Positions 7,948-15,517 of a stretch of DNA of 22,525 bases are shown here, piece by piece. Each line of letters begins with the position of its first letter. Position 1 is the first letter of the stretch. Source of the stretch: a virus; IMG/VR virus record IMGVR_UViG_3300017753_000123, positions 1 through 22,525 of that record, one strand, 5' to 3'. Below the pieces are notes generated by a model. The model ran no database searches, was not told where the DNA came from, and saw only the letters and a program-made list of their open reading frames with translations. A program made the position numbers and the translations under genes.

Positions 7948-8520
7948 TTATCCTTCAAATTTACTTGTATCAATTGAAGTTGAAAAAGAGGTTGTACCTA
8001 ATAGTTTCTCGCCAACTCCACTTAATTTCTCAAACGTATTAGCGTAAGTTTTCATAATATTTATTGCTGTCATTTGAACTGTTCCATCAGAAATAACATT
8101 GAACAGTTCATCAGCAGTAATATCAACTTTTCTAGAAATTAAGTTTACACTCTCATTTCCATCAATTGTAATATTTCCATTTTTATTATCGCTTCCTTTT
8201 GCAATAATGTCAATATTCTCCGCTTCCATGCGGATACGACCCTTTGTTTTGATAACAATATCACCACTCTTGGCATCAAAATACATTGCAGGTTGCCCTT
8301 TCGGAACAATGTCTCCAGAAACAACTTGATATCTTCCTCTACATCTAGAACTAATCCACCCCTCTCTTGGAGCAGTCTGGTCTATTGTGATGTAATCTTT
8401 TGCCTTCTGTCCGTGCAACAAAAGAGAAGATTTTACCTGGTCTTCATGAATATGTCCAAATACAATAGAACCGTCTTTGGTATTTTTTACTTTGGTCTCG
8501 TAATTTATTGACTTTGCCAT
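7948..8520 (-). CDS. Baseplate central spike protein, gp5 beta-helix-like (190 aa)
   Basis: Residues about 80-150 show short alternating strands (GDIVIKTKGRIRMEAENIDI, later NITIDGNESVNL and KVDITAD), the pattern of the triple-stranded beta-helix that forms the C-terminal needle of T4 gp5 and of VgrG proteins. The N-terminal part (SIVFGHIHEDQVKSSLLLHG) would be a connecting domain. In T4 this helix is part of gp5. Here the gp5-like hub protein at 9607-11280 lacks it, so the spike appears to be a separate polypeptide. The start codon overlaps the upstream stop (TAATG). No PAAR-type tip gene is visible in the window. I infer a membrane-piercing role at the centre of the baseplate. Confidence 0.7.
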   Translation of the reverse strand: MAKSINYETKVKNTKDGSIVFGHIHEDQVKSSLLLHGQKAKDYITIDQTAPREGWISSRCRGRYQVVSGDIVPKGQPAMYFDAKSGDIVIKTKGRIRMEAENIDIIAKGSDNKNGNITIDGNESVNLISRKVDITADELFNVISDGTVQMTAINIMKTYANTFEKLSGVGEKLLGTTSFSTSIDTSKFEG

Positions 8521-9596
8521 TAGACTTTACCTACACAATCGATAACTTGAATAATTTGTGCTCCATCTGGAATCTCATCTATTGTTTCTGGATCAACAAC
8601 TCTAAAAACAGGTTTGAATTCTGCATTATATCCAGTGTCAGACACAACTTCAATAGTTGGGATATCATTAAATCCTACTCCAGGTTCTTTAATTCTAACT
8701 CCAGTGACAGAATCTCCTACAATAATTGGTTCTAATACCGCACCATTATCAGGAGTGACGCTAATAGTATCACCAGGTTCATATCCAAATCCAGGATCTG
8801 ATACTATAACATCACCAATTTCAAGGATAACTGGATATTGTTGTGAAGTTTGAGGAAAGTTTTGAGTGTCATCTCTATCAGGAGTTACTCTTGGTGGAAA
8901 GTATATAGCAGTATTATCTGGAGGATTAACACCTTCTGGTACTACAACATAGGTTCCATCAGTAGTAATAATGTATCCTTCGTCTGGTTCTGCCCAGACG
9001 GTTTCATTACCACCAAAACTTCCATCTGGTCTATCAATATAACCATCACCAGGAGTATCTGCAACTACACTAATCACACCAATTTCTGGATTGTTTGTAA
9101 CTGGATTTAATACAGTAGGATTTCCATTTCTACCATCAAGTGGTCCAATGATTGCTGTTGCTGCAGCACCTTGACCTTTCCCACATTCATCTATCAGTTC
9201 AACATATGGAGGACTTAAAAAACCTCTCCCCGGATCTACAATATCAAAACCAATAATGGAATTTGAATTTGGACTAATAATTGCATTAGCAATAGCACCA
9301 AGACCATTACCACCAAATATTTTTACTTTTGGTGGACCACAAGATTGTGGAGATGTTGGACAAGGTGGACCTTGAGGTAATAGATTCTTTGGGTCTAAAT
9401 TAATAACTTGATTTATTCCAAGTTCACTAAGACTACCATTACCATTTCTATGAAAGAATTTAGTTCCAGGATTCAGTTTTTCAACTTCAAGTGCCTGATC
9501 TTGAGTGGCATCCTTTACTAAAGTTCCATCAGTATCATAGTATGACACCTTAACTGAACTTCTTGGTATAAATTTTTGTAGATCTAAAAGTGACAT
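8520..9596 (-). CDS. Virion structural protein with PGxGY/F repeats (358 aa)
   Basis: Four related turns can be seen: DPGRGFLSPP near residue 121, TPGDGYIDRP near 181, DPGFGYEPGD near 267 and EPGVGFNDIP near 304. Each is followed by a short beta strand, suggesting a solenoid of beta turns. The region around residues 74-90 is rich in Pro and Cys (CPTSPQSC). The C-terminus ends QIIQVIDCVGKV. It lies between the gp5-like hub and the spike gene, with AGGAGA as ribosome binding site about ten bases before the ATG, and overlaps the spike gene by TAATG. It is probably a baseplate or spike-associated structural protein. I do not recognise a T4 counterpart. Similar GxAYxxG turns occur in the giant fibre protein. 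Confidence 0.7.
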   Translation of the reverse strand: MSLLDLQKFIPRSSVKVSYYDTDGTLVKDATQDQALEVEKLNPGTKFFHRNGNGSLSELGINQVINLDPKNLLPQGPPCPTSPQSCGPPKVKIFGGNGLGAIANAIISPNSNSIIGFDIVDPGRGFLSPPYVELIDECGKGQGAAATAIIGPLDGRNGNPTVLNPVTNNPEIGVISVVADTPGDGYIDRPDGSFGGNETVWAEPDEGYIITTDGTYVVVPEGVNPPDNTAIYFPPRVTPDRDDTQNFPQTSQQYPVILEIGDVIVSDPGFGYEPGDTISVTPDNGAVLEPIIVGDSVTGVRIKEPGVGFNDIPTIEVVSDTGYNAEFKPVFRVVDPETIDEIPDGAQIIQVIDCVGKV

Positions 9597-9606
9597 TTAT
9601 ATTCTC

Positions 9607-11280
9607 CTATTCTAATTCAAATGTGACGCCATCAACTTCTTCACCCGCCAGTAAACGTCTTGCTTTTTCACTTTCAATCTGGTCATCGGTTAAATTACTT
9701 TGGTCGGTTACTGATGGTTGATTGCGTATTTGTCTTTCTGGTTCCTGCTGGTTCTCTTCAAATGGTATTACTTGAAGAGGAACAGGTTGAGATTCAGATG
9801 TCTGCGGTTGTTGGACTTGATCTAAAGTGAGTGGTTCTTGACCACCAATCGCCCGCTCTTCGTTAATTAAATCAAGTTCTTCTTGAGTAGTGGTAGTTAA
9901 GAACTCCTGTCTTTCGTTTACTCTTTCTTCATCAATACTACTTTGAGTTGGTTTTTCTTCATTAGCACCATCGACGATATTTGCATTAGTATCATCTGAA
10001 CTCTGACCTTGGCCATCAGCATCTCCACCATCAGTTGATTGTCCAGACTGTTTGATATCGTCATACTCAGAACAAGATGGTTCCTCATCACACTGGAAGA
10101 ATGTAAGAATACCCATTACCATATTGAGAGCATTAAATGCACTACCAATCAGGTTCATTGCTTTACCAGTAAGTCCCGTAATAAAAGATGCAAGAGGTCC
10201 AACAACACTATCAATAAGACCCGTGATTTGCCCGAGAACGCCATCAACAAGTTTAGAAACTATATTTTCTATAGCACACATTGGTGCGTTAATAAACTTA
10301 CCTAGAATGGAATCAAGTAGTCCCTCAAAAGTTTTTTGCAATCCATTTACTATTTTTGCGAAACCGCAAGACAATCCATTTAAACTCTCACTCAATTGCT
10401 GTTGTAATTTGGGAATATCAGTAGGAAATAAAAATGGTGCTACGTCTTGAATTCCTGCTTTTACTTTTTTCAATACATAACCACGAACACCACCCATAAT
10501 TGTCTTCATATACGAAGCAACTTCTTGAGCAGCGCGTGAAGAAAATCCACGTACTTGAGATGTAATTCGGTTTATTTCTCCTATAAAACCTTGTGCTTTC
10601 GTTAATTTCTTCTTTGCCTTTTCAACCTCATTAATCATATTCTTAATGGTAAGTTGAATACCCTTCATTTCAGAGTTATTCTTCTTACACTTTCGTGTTG
10701 ATGCCAGAGAAGTTTTTACATCTTTATCTTCTTGATCTTCTTTTCTTGCTACACTTAATAAATTTGCAATATATGCTGTATCAGTATTTGGTGATGTGTT
10801 TGTCTTTATTAAAAAGTCAGCAACTTTTGCTTTAGGACCATAGGTATCATTGAATTGTTGATATCCTGCAATAGGTCCGGTTCCCTGCTTCTTTGGAACT
10901 TTATCATTTGCATTTGCAAGAACGCCATCAATATAAGGTTCCTGACCACCTTCTCCATCAAGGAAAAATCCTGTTACAACACTTCCTGCCGCAAGTGCAG
11001 GGGTTTCAAAATATCCACCGTGACCAGATCCTGCTGTTACTGGAAGAACAACATTTGCCATCAAGAGTTTTTCGTCAGAAACAACTCCAGGATCTCCAGT
11101 GTTCCAACTAAAGATTCTAACTTTATATCTAAATGCCCAACCCTTTACATCTCCAGTATCAGAGAAAGTGTTAGGAACAATGTTATCTTGCCAGGTTGCA
11201 CTAGAAACTATCCTTCCAAACCATCTTGGAAGGATACCAATATATTCAGGATTAAATCCAGTGGACGTTGCTTCAAGCAT
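9607..11280 (-). CDS. 5: Baseplate hub protein, gp5-like without lysozyme domain
   Basis: The first 120 residues (PEYIGILPRWFGRIVSS, then VRIFSWNTGDPGVVSDEKL and a Gly-rich turn before GSVVTGFFLDGE) fit the OB-fold of T4 gp5, which sits on the gp27 trimer. Beyond it I see no T4 lysozyme signature and no beta-helix. Instead there is a Lys-rich helical segment (about 185-260), hydrophobic helices with Gly (about 300-410) and an acidic Gln/Glu/Ser-rich tail (about 410-557). I chose ATG 11280 (557 aa), which has a GAGG ribosome binding site; a TTG six bases upstream could also start and would overlap the preceding stop. The gene is between the gp27-like and spike genes. The gp5 assignment rests on the N-terminal domain and context. 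Puncture and lysis functions would have to come from other proteins. Confidence 0.7.
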   Translation of the reverse strand: MLEATSTGFNPEYIGILPRWFGRIVSSATWQDNIVPNTFSDTGDVKGWAFRYKVRIFSWNTGDPGVVSDEKLLMANVVLPVTAGSGHGGYFETPALAAGSVVTGFFLDGEGGQEPYIDGVLANANDKVPKKQGTGPIAGYQQFNDTYGPKAKVADFLIKTNTSPNTDTAYIANLLSVARKEDQEDKDVKTSLASTRKCKKNNSEMKGIQLTIKNMINEVEKAKKKLTKAQGFIGEINRITSQVRGFSSRAAQEVASYMKTIMGGVRGYVLKKVKAGIQDVAPFLFPTDIPKLQQQLSESLNGLSCGFAKIVNGLQKTFEGLLDSILGKFINAPMCAIENIVSKLVDGVLGQITGLIDSVVGPLASFITGLTGKAMNLIGSAFNALNMVMGILTFFQCDEEPSCSEYDDIKQSGQSTDGGDADGQGQSSDDTNANIVDGANEEKPTQSSIDEERVNERQEFLTTTTQEELDLINEERAIGGQEPLTLDQVQQPQTSESQPVPLQVIPFEENQQEPERQIRNQPSVTDQSNLTDDQIESEKARRLLAGEEVDGVTFELE

Positions 11281-11282
11281 TA

Positions 11283-11501
11283 TCAATCCTCATATATTCT
11301 ACACTCATCGGCATCAGGATGGGTGTCGCAATACATTTCAAGTGGAGTGGGATCGTGGTCTTCGTTTGGATGATTTCCTTGATATTGCTCAAGTTCGCCA
11401 AGTTCTGATTCAATATGACGCCTACGTTGCGGGCTTAAATTGGGGTTATCCAGTTCACCTTTATCATCATTAATATGTTGTTGAATTGATTTATCTGACA
11501 T
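11283..11501 (-). CDS. Small acidic protein between hub genes (72 aa)
   Basis: The N-terminal half is polar and helical (NLSPQRRRHIESELGELEQY). The C-terminal half is acidic with two Cys (LEMYCDTHPDADECRIYED). I recall this C-terminal pattern in short cyanomyovirus proteins at the same place, but no function is known to me. It starts just after the gp27-like gene and ends directly before the gp5-like gene, so co-expression with the hub is certain if the operon is read through. An assembly helper or small hub component is possible but is only inferred from position. Confidence 0.65.
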   Translation of the reverse strand: MSDKSIQQHINDDKGELDNPNLSPQRRRHIESELGELEQYQGNHPNEDHDPTPLEMYCDTHPDADECRIYED

Positions 11502-11507
11502 AGTTCG

Positions 11508-12848
11508 TTATGCGTTGGGTTTTCGACCATAAGAATCTCTTATCAAATTAATTGATGTGAGAGTACTTTGGGAGGTAATACGATGGCATACATCTGCTAT
11601 CATATATATGCCGCTCATCTTCTTGCTAGGTTCTTGATTTGGTTTAGAAGAAAGTTCTGGGAAATCACATTCTATGACATCACCAGCACGAAGGGAGAAA
11701 TCTCCGACAAGCATTACCTGAACTTGAATAGTTCCAAGTTGATTATAGCGCATATTTGCTTGATTGGTAATGGTTTGTCTTTCTAAGTTTATTTCTTTAG
11801 ATCTTTCCAACTGTTTACTCAAAGTAACGCCAACAGGCAAACCGCCAATATCAGATATATTGTAAGTAATTCTTGATGGTTTGCTTGTAAATTCACTGTT
11901 TACGAATTCAAAATCTCTTCCAGCAGGTCTAATACCTTCTTCTTGTTTATGGAAGTCAAATGGTTTTAGTTCAAACTTACTCGCATAAAAATCAAACTGC
12001 TTATGTTCATTATTGTAAGTACCCATCATCAATTTAGGTTGCAAGTGAATGTTTGTACTTACAACAGGAGGATTTAATATTTTTCCATTATATCCGATTG
12101 GAACTTTTGCAGTGTTATTGTAAATATATTTTTTCTTTGGTTTTTGTCCAAATAATGTATCTAGGGATTTATATTTGAATCCATCATAAGTTTCAAAGAA
12201 AAGATAACCAGCAGATTTTCCTTGATTACTACTAATAGATTTTTTAGCCAACCAAGTGATAGTCCAGAATGGTTTTTTGATTGTACCAATAAAATTATAG
12301 CTATTAATAGTATCTTCAATACCATCTAAGTTCTTTGGAGTTTTTATAACTTCCTTCATAATTTTTTTAACGGACTCTGATATCTTTCCATCATATCTCT
12401 CTTCAACACGAGTTAGTTCATTATCAAAAAACTCTTTTGATGATGCATCAATTGTAAATGTTTTACCCTTTGAGTAATCGTTTGTTGTATTACGAAGTTG
12501 ATTTAAATATAATGCATTTTCTTCAGAGAACTTTAATTTTGTTCCTTGATTATCCTCAAAGTCCAAGAATATTTTTTCTCCACCACCAACTTTAAGACCA
12601 TCAAGCAGTTCTACAAATCCACCAGTTCCATCGTCTGCTGGCAGAGCATTTCCTGTATCAACAATCTGTGTAGTTATCTTTATACTATTTTCAAAGATAC
12701 TTTCATAATAATATAACTCAACAGTACCACCTAGTAAAGAAGTTGGTTTCTTTTTATTTTTTTCGTCAACAGATTCGCTTTTAAATAAATTAGGATATAT
12801 TTCAAATCTGGTAATATTACCAGACTCCGCTGCTTTTGTAAATGACAT
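11508..12848 (-). CDS. Baseplate hub protein, gp27-like (446 aa)
   Basis: The protein is mostly beta with a charged helical insert in the middle (about 140-190). The C-terminal part (QVQVMLVGDFSLRAGDVIEC near 385, then SGIYMIADVCHRIT and LTSINLIRDSYG) has the late-domain pattern of gp27/gpD hub proteins, where a field-specific beta barrel ends with an interaction strand. T4 gp27 has 391 residues, so the size is compatible. The gene lies between the tape-measure module and the gp5-like gene, exactly where a hub gene is expected. Three copies would form the ring joining tail tube and spike. It starts one base after the upstream stop. The assignment comes from context plus general pattern. Confidence 0.7.
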   Translation of the reverse strand: MSFTKAAESGNITRFEIYPNLFKSESVDEKNKKKPTSLLGGTVELYYYESIFENSIKITTQIVDTGNALPADDGTGGFVELLDGLKVGGGEKIFLDFEDNQGTKLKFSEENALYLNQLRNTTNDYSKGKTFTIDASSKEFFDNELTRVEERYDGKISESVKKIMKEVIKTPKNLDGIEDTINSYNFIGTIKKPFWTITWLAKKSISSNQGKSAGYLFFETYDGFKYKSLDTLFGQKPKKKYIYNNTAKVPIGYNGKILNPPVVSTNIHLQPKLMMGTYNNEHKQFDFYASKFELKPFDFHKQEEGIRPAGRDFEFVNSEFTSKPSRITYNISDIGGLPVGVTLSKQLERSKEINLERQTITNQANMRYNQLGTIQVQVMLVGDFSLRAGDVIECDFPELSSKPNQEPSKKMSGIYMIADVCHRITSQSTLTSINLIRDSYGRKPNA

Positions 12849-12849
12849 A

Positions 12850-15516
12850 TTACCCTATTAACGCTGGTGCAAATATACTTGGAGTATTACTATTTAATAC
12901 TATTACTCCACCACCTCCAGAAGGAGATTGTGACATCGTTTCAATCTGATCTACAATAGGAAGTAAAGCAATTTCTGTATCGCCACCCTTCTCATAATCT
13001 GTCATATTATCAAGTCCACTAGCAACATTTCTGTTTGGTGGAGTAACATTTGCCTTTTGTTTGCCACCAGATAATCTAAATGGTGCCATTACACTATAAT
13101 AACTCAAAGGATCGCTCGTGCCTTCCATCGTATTTCCAGTCCATCCAGTTCCAATTTCCCAATGTAAGTGAGGACCAGTAGACCTACCAGTGTTTCCAAC
13201 AGTTGCAATCTTTTCACCCCTCTTAACACTACCAGATTTTTTAACAATGGAGTTAAGATGTGCGTACAAATGAAAATAACCGTTAGCATCTTTATATACT
13301 ATAAAGTTGCCCCATCCACCAGGTTGTCCACTCTTAGCATCACTTCGACTTAAATCACCATAATCAACAATAACAGCATCAGTCACAGCAACTAAAGGAG
13401 TTCCAGTTGGAACAGCAATATCAGTTCCACCATGAGGTCTATTTCCTCTCATTTCACCAAATCTACTAGTAACAATAGGATCAACACCAAAGTATTTTTT
13501 CTGTTCTTCAGATGGCATTATTGGTTTTGCTGATGGTTTGCGTTTAGATTTATCAGACGATTCAGCAAGTTTTTTAAGTCTTTCGTCGGTTTTCGTTTTA
13601 GTCACAAGACTTTCATAGATAGACCTAAACAAGATATCTCCACCGATACCACCTGCAGTAGCACCAATAAATCCACCGGCAACAGGTATTAACAATCCAC
13701 CAATAAATCCACCAAGGGCAGCACCAACACCAGCACCGACAGCACCAGCAGCCGCCAATCCTAATGGATCACCAAAAAGAAGACTTAGGAAAAAGTCAAG
13801 AATACCACCAACAAGTGGACCAAGAATATTCTTCAGTGGACCTTTTGATATACCACGAAGTGGTTTGGCAATATTTTTAAGTTTTGATGGAATTCTAGAT
13901 GATGTAGGGTCAGGGATGAGAGGAGTTCTCTTTGGTTTTCCTTTCGCTAATACTTCTGCAGGAGACAATGCCTTCGGCATCTTTTTGCCACCCACTCCCT
14001 GAGTTCGCTGCATTTCTCTACGTGCAGCTGTAAGTTCACTACCATAAAGTTCTGGATTTTTAAAAGCATTTTCAAGAATTAACTCTTGAACAGGTTTAGG
14101 ATAGTTCTTTGCCATATACTCCAAGGCATCAGCAACATCTGGGGCAAATCTTTTTCTACCTAAACCAGGAATAGCAAGTTCAACAGTTCTTTTTCCAAGT
14201 TTTGGACTGTATACTGGTTGCCCTTTTTTGATATTTCTAATTTCTGATTTTCTTGTTTCTCTTCTTGGTTCATCATCTGCAATCATTCCAAATTCATCAT
14301 TAAACATATCTTTAATGTTGCTTGTTATAGGTAATCCTTTGACGGATTTCTTTCTCAATTTTACAAACTTTTCTGCTCTAGCGTCAAATACTTTTTGAAC
14401 TGAAGTCCTTGTATCTTGCTTACCACCAAATCCACCAATAGTAACTTTTCTTAAAAGGTCACGCTCTGCTTTTAAAATTTTCCTAGCAGGACGTTTTGTG
14501 AGTTCTGCAAAAGTTCCTCTAGTAGGTTCGCCCGTTCTTGTTGGGTCAAAAAATCCTCTGGTTATTTTACCTTTCCCTTTGCGAAATTCTCTTTCAGCTT
14601 TTTCTTCCTCGAACCTTGCCTCTCTGGCTGCTCGCTTTGCATCTCTAGATCTCTCTATAACTCGATCTCTAGATGTTCCTCTTCTAGAAAGAGTTTGTAT
14701 TTTTTTTCTTTTAGATTCGTCGGTAATTTTTTGTCTAAATTGTAAAAGACCAGCACCACTTAAACCTAATGCGGCAGCTGCTGCACCAGCTTTACCTTTA
14801 TCAAGTCCAAGTTTTCCTAATGGTCCACCAAGACCTAAAATTGCAGTTGCTGCAATAATAGCACCGTTTAAAACCTTACCTAAATTATCAGTAAAACTAT
14901 TAAGATCATCAGATTTATCAGGTCCAATAATTTCTTGAACTTTTCCTTTTACGAAATCATATGCTTTATAAGAAGCGTCGATAAAGTTTACAACACCACC
15001 AACAATTCCAACGGTAACATTTTTGAAAAACTCAAACGCTGGTTTTAGTTTGGTCACCATTCCCAGCAACGCAGGAATTAGTGGACCAAATTTGTCTATC
15101 GCAAATCCAAGTAATCCATAAAGTAAAAATCTTTTTATGGTGTCTAAGAATCCAGTTCTAGGTAAATTTAATTTTGGAAGACTTGCACCAAAATTAAATT
15201 TAGTATTACTACTTTCCTTTTCTTCTTCTCTCTTCTGTCTTCGTTCTTTTTCTAATTCTATTCTTCTTCGTCTATTTTTATTTCTTTCAAGGTTTGTTTT
15301 TTCGCCAAAAAGTTTTGTTAGAGAAATAAATTTTCTCTTAAGTAATAATGATTGACCCTTCAACTCTTTCTGTTGTGGAGTTGAAACACTATCTTCAACT
15401 TTAGCAAAGTCCTTTGTTGTTATTCTAGATGCAGGAACAAGAAACTTTTGCGAAAAAGATGCTTGATTTTTAGCAACTGGTGCTGGCAATAGTCTTTTAG
15501 GATTAACTTTTTTCAT
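12850..15516 (-). CDS. Tape-measure-like tail protein with M23 peptidase domain (888 aa)
   Basis: The N-terminus is basic, with a Lys/Arg/Glu helix (about 85-110) followed by a hydrophobic block (FLDTIKRFLLYGLLGF, about 121-170) like that of the upstream 624-aa protein. A central highly charged region (270-560) leads to a Gly/Ala-rich hydrophobic stretch (about 562-634) that could enter a membrane. Residues about 680-810 are an M23/LytM metallopeptidase: HGGTD (zinc ligands H695 and D699), YAHL (H753) and GPHLHWEIG (H783, ligand H785). Such domains cut peptide cross-links in peptidoglycan. I infer an internal tail protein ejected during infection that opens the cell wall. The gene is stop-to-start adjacent to the 624-aa gene. 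Expression level and copy number cannot be judged. Confidence 0.8.
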   Translation of the reverse strand: MKKVNPKRLLPAPVAKNQASFSQKFLVPASRITTKDFAKVEDSVSTPQQKELKGQSLLLKRKFISLTKLFGEKTNLERNKNRRRRIELEKERRQKREEEKESSNTKFNFGASLPKLNLPRTGFLDTIKRFLLYGLLGFAIDKFGPLIPALLGMVTKLKPAFEFFKNVTVGIVGGVVNFIDASYKAYDFVKGKVQEIIGPDKSDDLNSFTDNLGKVLNGAIIAATAILGLGGPLGKLGLDKGKAGAAAAALGLSGAGLLQFRQKITDESKRKKIQTLSRRGTSRDRVIERSRDAKRAAREARFEEEKAEREFRKGKGKITRGFFDPTRTGEPTRGTFAELTKRPARKILKAERDLLRKVTIGGFGGKQDTRTSVQKVFDARAEKFVKLRKKSVKGLPITSNIKDMFNDEFGMIADDEPRRETRKSEIRNIKKGQPVYSPKLGKRTVELAIPGLGRKRFAPDVADALEYMAKNYPKPVQELILENAFKNPELYGSELTAARREMQRTQGVGGKKMPKALSPAEVLAKGKPKRTPLIPDPTSSRIPSKLKNIAKPLRGISKGPLKNILGPLVGGILDFFLSLLFGDPLGLAAAGAVGAGVGAALGGFIGGLLIPVAGGFIGATAGGIGGDILFRSIYESLVTKTKTDERLKKLAESSDKSKRKPSAKPIMPSEEQKKYFGVDPIVTSRFGEMRGNRPHGGTDIAVPTGTPLVAVTDAVIVDYGDLSRSDAKSGQPGGWGNFIVYKDANGYFHLYAHLNSIVKKSGSVKRGEKIATVGNTGRSTGPHLHWEIGTGWTGNTMEGTSDPLSYYSVMAPFRLSGGKQKANVTPPNRNVASGLDNMTDYEKGGDTEIALLPIVDQIETMSQSPSGGGGVIVLNSNTPSIFAPALIG

Positions 15517-15517
15517 A

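Noticed and set aside
9594-9602. TATAAATG on the minus strand next to the 358-aa gene start
   Set aside because: It matches the late octamer at seven positions but includes the start codon itself, so transcription would begin inside the gene.
11281-11286. TTG start for the gp5-like gene overlapping the previous stop
   Set aside because: An ATG six bases downstream has a usable GAGG ribosome binding site and gives nearly the same protein. TTG cannot be excluded but was not preferred.
10052-11473. Plus-strand open frames of 124-172 aa opposite the hub gene
   Set aside because: They are antisense to strongly supported minus-strand genes and have no promoter, ribosome binding site or recognisable pattern.
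14498-14938. Plus-strand open frame of 146 aa opposite the peptidase gene
   Set aside because: It is the reverse of a Lys/Arg/Ala-rich coding stretch, and its composition (Ser/Leu/Pro) is the usual mirror of that.
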